A stretch of 12,159 nucleotides of DNA from an uncultured Microbacteriaceae bacterium (GCA_943914115.1 CALUAU010000061.1:1-12159); one strand, 5' to 3'; shown: positions 1 to 6,403, numbered from the stretch's first letter. Numbers and translations are program-made. Notes: generated from the letters alone by a model not told the origin.

Positions 1-591
1 GACGAGGCCCGCGAGTCGCTGCTGCAAGCAATGCGTCGAGTGTCGTCGATTGCGGTGGTGCACGACACTCTTTCGAGCGGGTTTTCGCAGTCGGTTGATT
101 TTGATGAGGTGTTCTTGCGGGTGATGAAACTCGCCACCGAGGTTGCCGCCGGTGAGGGTGGGCAGACTATTCGCCCCGAGCTGCAGGGTTCGTTCGGTGC
201 GGTGCCCAGTGAATATGCCACCCCGCTTTCGCTTGCGCTCACCGAGCTGGTCACCAACGCGGTTGAGCACGGTTTTGATGCCGGCGCCACCGAGGGTCGG
301 GTTGTGGTGCGTGTTGAGCGCAGCGAAGAAATGCTCTCGATCGACGTGGTCGACAACGGTAAGGGGATGTCAGAAAGCGGCGTCGGAAACGGGCTCGGCA
401 CCCAAATCGTGCGCACGCTCGTGGAGGGCGAGTTGGGTGGTTCGATCATGTGGACCCCGACGCCCGGCGGTGGCACCACGGTTGAGATTCGAGTGCCGCG
501 GCGCTGGGGCGTTTCGGCGACCACCGCACAGCTGGCGGTGGTGCCGGGGGCCGACGGGCCATTCCCAGAACAGTCAGTTGACGACGAGTAG
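1..591 (+). CDS. pdtaS: PdtaS-like sensor histidine kinase, C-terminal part (5' end outside window)
   Basis: This is the end of a cytosolic two-component sensor kinase; such proteins autophosphorylate on histidine and pass phosphate to an antiterminator-type response regulator (PdtaR in mycobacteria). The reading frame is open from base 1, so the ATG at 31 is internal. The first visible residues, including RRVSSIAVVHDTLS, match the end of the HisKA_2 dimerisation region of this kinase class; the phosphoacceptor histidine lies upstream of the window. A complete HATPase_c domain follows: an N-box with ELVTNAVEHGF around visible residues 82-92, a G1 box DNGKGM at 118-123 and a G2 box GLGTQIV at 131-137. 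The protein ends shortly after the usual PRRW segment. The gene converges on a whiB1-like gene, as I recall for Rv3220c and Rv3219 in Mycobacterium tuberculosis. Kinase identity is secure; the PdtaS name rests on the HisKA_2 segment plus this neighbourhood. Confidence 0.88.
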   Translation, partial: DEARESLLQAMRRVSSIAVVHDTLSSGFSQSVDFDEVFLRVMKLATEVAAGEGGQTIRPELQGSFGAVPSEYATPLSLALTELVTNAVEHGFDAGATEGRVVVRVERSEEMLSIDVVDNGKGMSESGVGNGLGTQIVRTLVEGELGGSIMWTPTPGGGTTVEIRVPRRWGVSATTAQLAVVPGADGPFPEQSVDDE

Positions 592-650
592 GTTTTGCGG
601 TCGGTGGCGTGGCTGGACTTCGCGTCGGTGGGGCAGGATGCTAAAACTCG

Positions 651-899
651 CTAGGATGCGCGGCGAGCGCGGGCGGCGCGCCGTTTGAGTGCGCGGCGCT
701 CATCTTCAGAAAGCCCGCCCCAAACACCCGAGTCTTGGTTGGTGTCGAGCGCATACTGCAGACACTGTTCGGTTACCGGGCAGCGCCCGCACACCGACTT
801 GGCGGCGTCGATCTGCTCGAGTGCTGGGCCGGTGTTGCCAACGGGAAAGAAAAGCTCGGGGTCGGCATTCATACAGGCAGCAGACTCGCGCCAATCCAT
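651..899 (-). CDS. whiB1: WhiB1-like iron-sulfur transcription factor
   Basis: This is a WhiB (Wbl) family protein, an actinobacterial nitric-oxide-sensitive [4Fe-4S] regulator that binds the primary sigma factor. The 82-residue product starts MDWRESAAC and has the four cluster cysteines at 9, 37, 40 and 46, in the pattern C-x27-CxxC-x5-C. It also has the GVWGG turn near residue 57 and a basic C-terminal tail (RRALKRRAARARRAS) for DNA contact. Length, N-terminal MDWR, PELFFPVGN and cysteine spacing are those of WhiB1. An upstream in-frame ATG at 953 would add 18 residues, but I prefer the ATG at 897-899: it gives the family N-terminus and has GAGGAG about 9 bases upstream on the minus strand. 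No terminator hairpin is visible in the 59 bases separating it from the convergent kinase gene. Confidence 0.93.
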   Translation of the reverse strand: MDWRESAACMNADPELFFPVGNTGPALEQIDAAKSVCGRCPVTEQCLQYALDTNQDSGVWGGLSEDERRALKRRAARARRAS

Positions 900-1078
900 A
901 TTGAAAGGTCTCCTCGGTTCCGGTGTGCCGAAATATCGGCGGCAGCTGTGCACACTGTGTCACGCTGATGCGGGGCGAACGTGGCTGCGTGCTGCGCTCT
1001 CGGCGGTTATTCAGCAGTCGCTGCCCTGATCTGAACTATCATCTTGCCACGCAACTACGCTCTGATCAAGGAAATCTT

Positions 1079-1519
1079 TTGTCTGCGCATCCTGCAAACG
1101 AACCCGAAGCTGATCGTTCAGTATTTGTCAACTCGCCCGTACCGGTTCGGTTGCTGGGGCTGGTGGTAGCGGTAGAAGCCCTGTTTATGCTGTTCATTGC
1201 CGGGCTGCTCGTGGTCGAACTTATGGCCGAAACACCCAATTCGCTGGCCTCATCGATCGGGCTGGTGGTGATTGCCGTGATCGCGGTTGCGGCATTGATC
1301 GCGACGCTGGTTGGAATTGCGCATCGACAGAGCTGGACGCGCAGTTTCACACTCGTGTGGCAGGTGCTGCAGGTTGCTGCCGCGGTGGTGGTGCTGCAGG
1401 GGGATATGGCCGACACGGTCGGTTGGGTGCTGGCGGTGGTATCGCTGGCCGGGCTGGTTTTGGTGTTTAACCCGAAAGTGACGGCCTGGCTGCGCCCCGA
1501 CGAAGAACCGGGACGTTAG
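1079..1519 (+). CDS. small four-helix membrane protein of unknown function
   Basis: The product is about 146 residues and is not assigned to a named family. It has a hydrophilic N-terminus of about 22 residues, then four hydrophobic stretches that look like transmembrane helices: around VRLLGLVVAVEALFMLFIAG, IGLVVIAVIAVAALIATLVG, LVWQVLQVAAAVVVLQ and WVLAVVSLAGLVLVF. It ends with a short charged tail, RPDEEPGR. I chose the TTG at 1079 because AAGGAAA lies about 5 bases upstream. The frame stays open further 5' to an ATG at 923, but that would add a cysteine-rich, non-membrane extension read from the whiB promoter region. The stop codon overlaps the convergent peroxiredoxin stop by four bases (TTAG). 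Its position beside bcp may be only positional. Being coding is likely from length and composition; function is unknown. Confidence 0.75.
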   Translation: MSAHPANEPEADRSVFVNSPVPVRLLGLVVAVEALFMLFIAGLLVVELMAETPNSLASSIGLVVIAVIAVAALIATLVGIAHRQSWTRSFTLVWQVLQVAAAVVVLQGDMADTVGWVLAVVSLAGLVLVFNPKVTAWLRPDEEPGR

Positions 1520-2007
1520 CGCGGCCGGTTGGTTGAGTTCTCGAGCAGTTTCAGTACGCGCTCGACGTGACCTTTGGCGCGCACGTTGTAGAGCGCCTCG
1601 ATGATCTTGCCCTCCTCGTCGATGAGGAAGGTCGAGCGAATCGACCCGACGACGATCTTGCCGTAGTTCTTCTTTTCGCCGTAGGCACCGTAGGCGGCCT
1701 GCACTTCGTGGCCGGGGTCGCTCAGCAGTCGGAATGGCAGCGCGTACTCTTGTTTGAAATCGGCGAGTTTGGCGACGGGGTCGGCCGAGAGGGCGAGCAC
1801 CTCATAGTCGGCGGCGCTGATGCGGGCTTCGCTATCGCGGAAGTCGCAGGCCTCGGTGGTGCATCCTGGCGTGAATGCGCGGGGATAGGTGTAGAGCACG
1901 ACCTTCTTACCGGCGAAGTCGCTCAGGCTGACCTGATTGCCGTCCTGGTCGGTGAGCGTGAACGCGGGGGCGGTGTCTCCTGCCCGCAGGCGGGTGGTTT
2001 CAGTCAC
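1516..2007 (-). CDS. bcp: Bcp/PrxQ-type thiol peroxidase
   Basis: This is an atypical two-cysteine peroxiredoxin of the bacterioferritin-comigratory-protein family. Such cytosolic enzymes reduce hydrogen peroxide and organic hydroperoxides and are recycled by thioredoxin. The 163-residue product has the full thioredoxin-like fold: a GDTAPAFTL opening, then YPRAFTPGCTTEACDF with the peroxidatic cysteine at 49 and the candidate resolving cysteine at 54, spaced by four residues as in PrxQ. Thr46 and Pro47 precede the catalytic cysteine, and the region SIRSTFLIDEEGKI carries the conserved arginine. The length is usual for the family. The start is a GTG at 2005-2007 preceded by AAAGGAG with about 5 bases of spacing on the minus strand. 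It is transcribed alone, convergent with the small membrane protein gene. No clear promoter was identified in the 100 bases upstream. Confidence 0.96.
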   Translation of the reverse strand: MTETTRLRAGDTAPAFTLTDQDGNQVSLSDFAGKKVVLYTYPRAFTPGCTTEACDFRDSEARISAADYEVLALSADPVAKLADFKQEYALPFRLLSDPGHEVQAAYGAYGEKKNYGKIVVGSIRSTFLIDEEGKIIEALYNVRAKGHVERVLKLLENSTNRPR

Positions 2008-2106
2008 GGCTGCTCCTTTACTGGGTGGTTACGGTGTGCGCCGGCGCGATGCCGGTGTCGCCATTGTCTCGCGGGTTTGCTGAGTGATTGGGCGGTCGGT
2101 TGGGGG

Positions 2107-2141
2107 AAAACCAAAAAGCCCGAATTAACGAATTCGGGCTT
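2107..2141 (-). terminator. intrinsic terminator of the tRNA-Lys gene
   Basis: A perfect 11-bp inverted repeat (arms 2116-2126 and 2131-2141, built on AAGCCCGAATT) with a 4-base loop is followed on the minus strand by a T-rich run, CTTTTTGGTTTT. It lies only five bases beyond the tRNA 3' end. This is a textbook rho-independent terminator reading leftwards. It also separates the tRNA from the downstream bcp gene. Confidence 0.9.
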
Positions 2142-2146
2142 AGGCG

Positions 2147-2219
2147 TGCGCCCCCAGGGACTCGAACCCTGAACCCACGGATTAAGAGTCCGTTGCTCTA
2201 CCGATTGAGCTAGAGGCGC
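2147..2219 (-). tRNA. tRNA-Lys (anticodon CTT)
   Basis: The minus strand folds into a complete 73-nt cloverleaf. The 7-bp acceptor stem pairs GCGCCTC with GGGGCGC with one G-U pair. The D-arm is GCTC/GAGC with an 8-base loop containing CGG. The anticodon stem is ACGGA/TCCGT with loop CTCTTAA and anticodon CTT (minus-strand reading of 2184-2186). The variable loop has five bases, and the T-arm is CAGGG/CCCTG with loop TTCGAGT. The discriminator base is A. The CCA end is not encoded, because the next bases are CGC. The tRNA reads the AAG lysine codon. Confidence 0.98.
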
Positions 2220-2244
2220 AGTTTGTCGCGTGAACGACCTATGA

Positions 2245-2273
2245 AGATTAGCATCATCGTAGATTCGATGCAA
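2245..2273 (-). promoter_or_regulatory. promoter of the tRNA-Lys gene
   Basis: On the minus strand a -35-like TTGCAT (2268-2273) and a -10-like TAATCT (2245-2250) are separated by exactly 17 bases, which fits the primary sigma factor. Transcription would start near 2238, giving a 5' leader of about 20 nt before the tRNA. The -35 hexamer falls inside the palindrome at 2261-2285. Confidence 0.7.
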
Positions 2274-2285
2274 AACATCGAATCT
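2261..2285. repeat. perfect 10-bp inverted repeat over the tRNA -35 box
   Basis: AGATTCGATG (2261-2270) and CATCGAATCT (2276-2285) are perfect inverted copies around a 5-base centre, CAAAA. There is no T-run on either side, so it is not an intrinsic terminator. It lies between two divergent genes, covers the -35 hexamer of the tRNA promoter and is about 60 bases upstream of the flavoprotein start. It could be an operator for a dimeric regulator or an incidental palindrome; no regulator could be assigned. Confidence 0.55.
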
Positions 2286-2343
2286 GTGCGGTGTTGTTGT
2301 CGTGATCAGTCAGAATAGAACGAACAGCAGGAAGGTGGAGCCC

Positions 2344-3645
2344 GTGGTGTCTTCGACAGTTTCGGCAAGTGCAGGTCTCGTTCGGCAGCGGGGCGGTGAC
2401 GTTGCTGTAGCCGGTGCTCGTACCGTGCGGCCGACCCACCTTACCGCGCTGGTTGGCGAGGTGCTGGCTGCCCGGGATGCGGGTGAAACGATCGCGGTGG
2501 TCGGCGCCGGGTTTCCGGCAGCCACCAAAACGGCCCATCTCGCGCTCGATCTTTCGGGGCTCACCGGTGTTGTTGACGCCGATGCTGCCACCAATACGGT
2601 GACGTTCTACGGCGGCACAACCGTGCACCAGGCTCGTGAACTGCTGCACAATCAGGGGCTCGATCTTGTTGGTGCGCCCGCTGATGGGCAGCTCACATTG
2701 GCCGGGGCTGCGAGCACCGGCGCGCACGGGCTCAACCCCGCTGAACCAATCTTTTCGGGTGCCATTGCCGGTATTGGCCTGGTGACCATTGACGGTGAGC
2801 TGCGCAATATCGATGAGCGTCGTGATGCGCAGCTGTGGCCAGCCGTGAAACTTTCGCTTGGGGCACTCGGTGTGCCCGTGACGGTGACCGTTCGGGTGCG
2901 TCCGTATGTAGGTCTTGAACTGCGCCACCGCAAGCGCAAGATCAATGAGCTCGTGCACGAGTTTGCCGAGGCCCGCGACAAGACCGATTTCTACTGTGTT
3001 GACTGGCGACCGCTCGGCACTGAGGCCCACCTCACCGTCGGTTGGTATAGCGACGATGCGCCGCAGTCGGCTGTGGCTACTGAAAAGCGTGCGCAGCTTA
3101 CCGCTGCCGCACCGAAACCGAAGGCGAGTCGATTTCGCCGTTTCCGCGAAGCAGTGGCTCGCCGCCTGCCCTTCCTGGCGCCGGTGCTCGCGCGCGCTGC
3201 CAACCGTTTTGACCGATTCGGGGTGCGAGCCAACCTGCCCGAGGCGCTGGAGGATGCGACCACAGAGTTCTATATCGCACCGTCCCGGATGCCACTGGTG
3301 GTTGAAGCACTGCAAGAACTTGCCCGCGGTCACCGCGCACTTGGATCGACGCGGGTGCGCATGAGCATGGTTGCCCCCGACGATGCCTGGGCGTCGGCCG
3401 CCTATCGCAGCGATGTGGTTGCGGTGGCGGTAACGGTGCCAGCGGCCGACCGGGCTGCGCTGGCCGAGATCGAAGATGTGCTGCTGTGGCTCGGTGGGTT
3501 ACCGAACTGGGGCCGGTTTAACACTGTCACCGGCGCCGAAGCGGCCTATGTGATGCCGCGGTTTGGCGATTTTGTGCACACCTACCACGACCTTGACCCT
3601 TATGGTCAGCTGCAGAACCAGGTTGTTGCGCGCCTGCTCGCCTAA
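2344..3645 (+). CDS. FAD-dependent oxidoreductase of the aldonolactone oxidase family
   Basis: The roughly 433-residue product combines an N-terminal PCMH/VAO-type FAD-binding domain (about 20-190) with a C-terminal D-arabinono-1,4-lactone-oxidase-like substrate domain. Family members oxidise sugar lactones or polyols using FAD and oxygen or another acceptor. Supporting features are RPTHLTALVGEVLAA at the domain start, STGAHG at 124-129, LGALGVPVTVTVRV near the domain end, and a C-terminus ending in DLDPYGQLQNQVVARLLA. Two key positions differ from typical members: the GxGHS segment that carries the FAD-linked histidine is GAGFPAA at 54-60, and the active-site HWGK motif is NWGRF at 388-392. 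FAD is therefore probably not covalently bound through that histidine, and the substrate may differ. I chose GTG at 2344 (GTG 2347 is also possible) because AGGAAGGTGGAG lies just upstream; a GTG at 2302 would place that sequence inside the gene. The DsbA-like gene begins 41 bases downstream, so cotranscription is possible. Confidence 0.85.
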   Translation: MVSSTVSASAGLVRQRGGDVAVAGARTVRPTHLTALVGEVLAARDAGETIAVVGAGFPAATKTAHLALDLSGLTGVVDADAATNTVTFYGGTTVHQARELLHNQGLDLVGAPADGQLTLAGAASTGAHGLNPAEPIFSGAIAGIGLVTIDGELRNIDERRDAQLWPAVKLSLGALGVPVTVTVRVRPYVGLELRHRKRKINELVHEFAEARDKTDFYCVDWRPLGTEAHLTVGWYSDDAPQSAVATEKRAQLTAAAPKPKASRFRRFREAVARRLPFLAPVLARAANRFDRFGVRANLPEALEDATTEFYIAPSRMPLVVEALQELARGHRALGSTRVRMSMVAPDDAWASAAYRSDVVAVAVTVPAADRAALAEIEDVLLWLGGLPNWGRFNTVTGAEAAYVMPRFGDFVHTYHDLDPYGQLQNQVVARLLA

Positions 3646-3686
3646 ACTTAACGCGCAGTCTTCAAACGAACGGAATCTCATCAGCA

Positions 3687-4571
3687 ATGGCCAAAAACGA
3701 CCGCGAACAAATCCGCCGCCTGCGGGAAGAGGCAAACGCACTGCGTCAGCAGGCCGAGGCGAAAAAACGCCGTCAGCGGATGCTCGCCCAGGTGGGTACG
3801 ATCGTCGGGGCGTTGGTAGTTGTCGCGATCATCGTCGGTTTTGCCATCATGGCACCGCAGTGGTTCGGTAACCGTCACGTTCCAGAGGCTTCGGGCAGCG
3901 TTAAGGTGGCCAACAGCGCCGGTGAGGATGTCGAGGTACCGCTCACCATCAACAATGATGGTGTCACCGTCGGTAACGACGATGCTCCCGACACCATTGA
4001 CTACTACCTCGACTTCTCGTGCCCGCACTGCCGCGAATACCACAAGGCAATGGATCCCACCTACCAGCAGCTCATTGGTGATGGCAAAATCAAGGTGCGG
4101 TATCACTTCATCCGCTTTGTTGATGACTACGGGATGCGTGCTGCCGCTACCATGATCGCGGCCACTGAGGCCGAGCCGGCAAAGTTCTATCAGCTCGTGG
4201 ATGACCTGTTCGAGGTGGCCCCACAGACGCAGGTGGCGTGGAGCGAAGCCGACTATGCGACGCATCTGCAGGGTCTTGGGGTCACGAACTCGACCGTGCT
4301 TGAAGCTATCCAGGACGGCAAATACAACTGGTGGATTCTCGACCGCACGCGCAATGCCCGCTCGAACGGTGTAAAGGGCACTCCGAGCATCGGGCTCAAT
4401 GGCAAGTTGCTGCAGAACCTGCCGACCCCGGGCACGATTGAGTACCTGCTTGATGGGCTCAGCGAGCAGGAAGCTCGTGAGAAAGCGGCACCGACACAGA
4501 CGCCGAAGCCGACCGGTGAAAACGCCGCTACTGACGCACCCGTCGACGAGACTTCGGATTCGGGCGAATGA
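3687..4571 (+). CDS. membrane-anchored DsbA-like thiol-disulfide oxidoreductase
   Basis: This 294-residue protein has a thioredoxin fold of the DsbA/DsbG type and probably introduces or reshuffles disulfides in exported proteins. The N-terminal 30 residues are charged and helical (REQIRRLREEANALRQQAEAKK), then one transmembrane anchor spans about 35-55, placing the rest outside the membrane. The redox motif CPHC lies at 112-115 in DFSCPHCREYH, and the cis-proline loop is GTPS with proline at 233. A helical insertion between them is as expected for DsbA. After about residue 265 there is a Pro/Thr/Glu-rich low-complexity tail. The start ATG has only a weak upstream ACGGAA. The stop overlaps the VKOR gene start as ATGA, so the two are translationally coupled; VKOR is the expected partner that reoxidises DsbA in actinobacteria. 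Family assignment is firm; the physiological substrates are unknown. Confidence 0.93.
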   Translation: MAKNDREQIRRLREEANALRQQAEAKKRRQRMLAQVGTIVGALVVVAIIVGFAIMAPQWFGNRHVPEASGSVKVANSAGEDVEVPLTINNDGVTVGNDDAPDTIDYYLDFSCPHCREYHKAMDPTYQQLIGDGKIKVRYHFIRFVDDYGMRAAATMIAATEAEPAKFYQLVDDLFEVAPQTQVAWSEADYATHLQGLGVTNSTVLEAIQDGKYNWWILDRTRNARSNGVKGTPSIGLNGKLLQNLPTPGTIEYLLDGLSEQEAREKAAPTQTPKPTGENAATDAPVDETSDSGE

Positions 4572-5203
4572 CGCGCGAGGCCGCGGCCGTAACTGAAGCG
4601 GCCGAGCTGCCGAAACTTTTGCGGCGTCCCACGCTCGGGTGGGTGCTGCTGGTGTGCGGCATCGCCGGTTTGCTGGCGAGCTTCATGCTCAACCTCGAGT
4701 ATCTGCACCTGCTCACCGACCGGGATGCAGCTCTTATCTGCGATATCAACCCGTTTGTCACCTGTGGTCCGGCGATGCTCTCGAGTGCGGCCGCAATTTT
4801 CGGGTTCCCGAATGTCGTCGTCGGCCTGGTGTCGTTCACCGTGGTCATCACCACCGGTGTGGTGCTATTGACCGGTGTGCAATTACCGCGGTGGTATTTC
4901 ATCGCACTGCAGCTTGGGTTGATTGGTGCCGCTGTAATGATCACCTATCTGCAGATTTTCTCGGTGTTTGAGCTTGGCAAGCTTTGCCTGTGGTGCATGA
5001 TCATCTGGGCGTTCACCATTCCGCTGGTGGCGCTGGTGACAATCTCGAACCTGGGGTATGGCGTGGTCGGTGAGGCCGCGGTGCCGCTCGGTGAACGCCT
5101 AGGCCAGTGGGCCTGGGTGGTTGTGGCGCTCTGGTACCTCATCGTGATCGCGATGATCGGAGTGGGGATGGGGCAAGAGTTCATCCTGGCGTTTCGCTAC
5201 TAA
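4568..5203 (+). CDS. vitamin K epoxide reductase (VKOR) family protein
   Basis: This 211-residue integral membrane protein belongs to the VKOR family. In bacteria such proteins reoxidise a DsbA-like partner and pass electrons to quinone, replacing DsbB. The two cysteine pairs are present: loop cysteines at 58 and 66 in CDINPFVTC, and the active-site pair CLWC at 140-143. About five hydrophobic helices are visible, beginning near residues 24-43, 83-103, 111-134, 141-160 and 186-206. NPFVTCGPAMLSSAAAIFGFPN is a strongly conserved block around the first pair. The start ATG overlaps the DsbA-like gene stop by four bases. A 12-bp hairpin follows 13 bases after the stop codon. The pairing with DsbA strongly supports a role in oxidative protein folding. 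Confidence 0.94.
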   Translation: MTREAAAVTEAAELPKLLRRPTLGWVLLVCGIAGLLASFMLNLEYLHLLTDRDAALICDINPFVTCGPAMLSSAAAIFGFPNVVVGLVSFTVVITTGVVLLTGVQLPRWYFIALQLGLIGAAVMITYLQIFSVFELGKLCLWCMIIWAFTIPLVALVTISNLGYGVVGEAAVPLGERLGQWAWVVVALWYLIVIAMIGVGMGQEFILAFRY

Positions 5204-5216
5204 CGACGCGCAGTAG

Positions 5217-5249
5217 TTTGGCCTCGCACCGATTGGATGCGAGGCCAAA
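5217..5249. terminator. 12-bp perfect hairpin between convergent genes
   Basis: TTTGGCCTCGCA (5217-5228) and TGCGAGGCCAAA (5238-5249) form a perfect 12-bp inverted repeat with a 9-base loop. It lies between the convergent VKOR gene and the minus-strand gene at 5266-6006. Its position fits a bidirectional terminator, but neither side has a proper T-run, so it may only block or stabilise transcript ends. Confidence 0.6.
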
Positions 5250-5265
5250 GCTGTTGGTGGCGGCG

Positions 5266-6006
5266 CTAGCTTGCCTGGCGCAGCTCGGTGTCGTCGTGCG
5301 GCGGCTGCTGGTGACGACGTGCCGTGAGTTCGGGGAGCGGTTCGGGGCGCTCGAGCTCGGCTGTGTCGGCGATCGCGTTTTGCACGCGACGCACGAGATC
5401 GACCGCGAGTAGTTCTGCAAACACGGCGTCGTCACTCGGTTTGCGGTCGGTGCGCCACTCGAGACGGTAGCGGCCGGCGGGGCCAAACAGGTCGTCGAAC
5501 AGGTGGAAGAGTTCGCGCTGCATCTCGGGCCTGAGTGCGGCTTCGGGTTCGAGCAGTTGCGGGCCACTGTCAGCCCAGCGGGCAAGCTCGAGGCCGGCGA
5601 AGTTGGGGTGTGCGGTCAACGGCATTGCCGGCTGAGACGAGGGCGCTGCCACAATGCCGCGCCGTTCGACGGGTGCATCGCTGGCGGTCGACTCGGCTAC
5701 CGGTTCGCTCGGGGCTTCGATGGTGAGCTCTTCGCCGTCGGTGAGCGCTGAGTGGCGGGCGCGACGGGTGGTGGGCTTTGCAGCTGCCTTTTCGGTTTCA
5801 CTGGGCGCTGGTGCCGGTGCTGCGGGAGGCTGTTGCGGTTGCGCAGCCGGTTCGACCGTGACGGCCTGGGGTGCAGCCGGCACCGAAGTTTCGGGCTGTG
5901 GAACTGCCGGCGCGGGTGGCGCCGGTGCGGTGGATTCGTTGCGTGCCGGCGGTGTTGTTTCAGATGCCGATGCACTACTCGCGAGATTGCGGAACCAGCC
6001 GAACAT
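5266..6006 (-). CDS. uncharacterised protein with Ala/Pro-rich linker and conserved-looking C-terminal domain
   Basis: I do not recognise the family of this 246-residue protein. It begins MFGWFRNLASSAS, a short amphipathic start that is not a clear signal peptide. An Ala/Pro/Thr/Gln-rich disordered stretch covers about residues 18-75. A short basic segment, TTRRARHSAL, lies near 79-88. From about 130 to 215 a compact, folded-looking region contains HPNFAGLELARWADS, MQRELFHLFDDLFGPAGRYRLEW and a helix rich in AELLAVDLVRRVQNAI. No transmembrane helix, cysteine pair or catalytic motif is evident. AAGGAGG lies about 10 bases upstream of the ATG on the minus strand, which supports the start. The gene is 107 bases downstream of another minus-strand unknown gene and may be cotranscribed with it. 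The start signal and the change from low-complexity to ordered sequence support it being real. Confidence 0.75.
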   Translation of the reverse strand: MFGWFRNLASSASASETTPPARNESTAPAPPAPAVPQPETSVPAAPQAVTVEPAAQPQQPPAAPAPAPSETEKAAAKPTTRRARHSALTDGEELTIEAPSEPVAESTASDAPVERRGIVAAPSSQPAMPLTAHPNFAGLELARWADSGPQLLEPEAALRPEMQRELFHLFDDLFGPAGRYRLEWRTDRKPSDDAVFAELLAVDLVRRVQNAIADTAELERPEPLPELTARRHQQPPHDDTELRQAS

Positions 6007-6061
6007 GACGAGCCCCCTCCTTCAGCCTATTCAGACACTTCTGAGCGCAGATTACGGGCAA

Positions 6062-6085
6062 GTGGCGCGCTTGGTGGCGCGCCAC
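6062..6085. repeat. 9-bp GC-rich hairpin between two minus-strand genes
   Basis: GTGGCGCGC (6062-6070) and GCGCGCCAC (6077-6085) are a perfect inverted repeat with a 6-base loop. It lies between the stop of the small membrane gene and the start of the downstream minus-strand gene. No T-run follows on the minus strand, so it would be at most a weak terminator or an mRNA-processing or stability element. Confidence 0.45.
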
Positions 6086-6113
6086 GCGGAAGGCGGGATG
6101 TTTTTCAAAGTTT

Positions 6114-6380
6114 CTAAAGGTTTTCTTGTGCCTCTTGTTCGCGTTCTTGTGCTTCGAGTGCCTCTTCGCGCACTGCAGAAATTGCGGCGATGAGTGTGGC
6201 GCCCCACGCGAGCCAGGCGGCAACATTGGCTGAGCGGCTGCGGTTCTCTGAGGTTTTCTTTAGGAGGGGGAGGATTCCGAGGGTGGCGCTGATGATGCCA
6301 CCGTTCAGCAGAAATTTGCGCATGCGGCCAGCATAATCGGCGGCCAATCTCGCGTGCTGAGATGTGACCGGGTGTGCCAC
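6114..6380 (-). CDS. small predicted membrane protein, unknown
   Basis: The product is 88 residues if translated from the GTG at 6378-6380, or 69 residues from the in-frame ATG at 6321-6323 (MRKFLLNGGIISATLG). Neither start has a strong ribosome binding site, so the N-terminus is uncertain; a leaderless transcript is possible. Two hydrophobic stretches, around FLLNGGIISATLGILPLL and ANVAAWLAWGATLIAAISAV, suggest two transmembrane segments joined by a basic loop (KKTSENRSR). A strongly acidic/Gln-rich C-terminal tail (EEALEAQEREQEAQENL) probably lies on the same side as the N-terminus. No family is recognised. The gene is divergent from the TetR regulator gene, with the paired operator-like sites between them, so it might be under the same control. 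Confidence 0.55.
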   Translation of the reverse strand: MAHPVTSQHARLAADYAGRMRKFLLNGGIISATLGILPLLKKTSENRSRSANVAAWLAWGATLIAAISAVREEALEAQEREQEAQENL

Positions 6381-6403
6381 ATACTTAACGTTTGCTGAAG
6401 CAC

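Noticed and set aside
946..965. Possible CRP-like site upstream of whiB1 (TGTGCACACTGTGTCACG)
   Set aside because: CRP control of whiB1 is known in mycobacteria, but the half-site spacing here does not fit TGTGA-N6-TCACA, so it cannot be supported by eye.
1037..1042. TATCAT as a -10 box for the small membrane gene
   Set aside because: The hexamer is acceptable, but no convincing -35 box lies 16-18 bases upstream.
1567..2172. 201-residue plus-strand open frame opposite bcp
   Set aside because: It is a shadow of the peroxiredoxin gene and extends into the tRNA and its terminator.
2004..2273. 89-residue minus-strand open frame containing SVEQRTLNPWVQGSSPWG
   Set aside because: This peptide is the familiar false translation of a tRNA gene. 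The frame covers tRNA-Lys and its terminator.
2254..3333. 359-residue open frame on the minus strand opposite the flavoprotein gene
   Set aside because: It lacks a plausible ribosome binding site and domain, runs into the tRNA promoter region, and mirrors the codon bias of the real gene.
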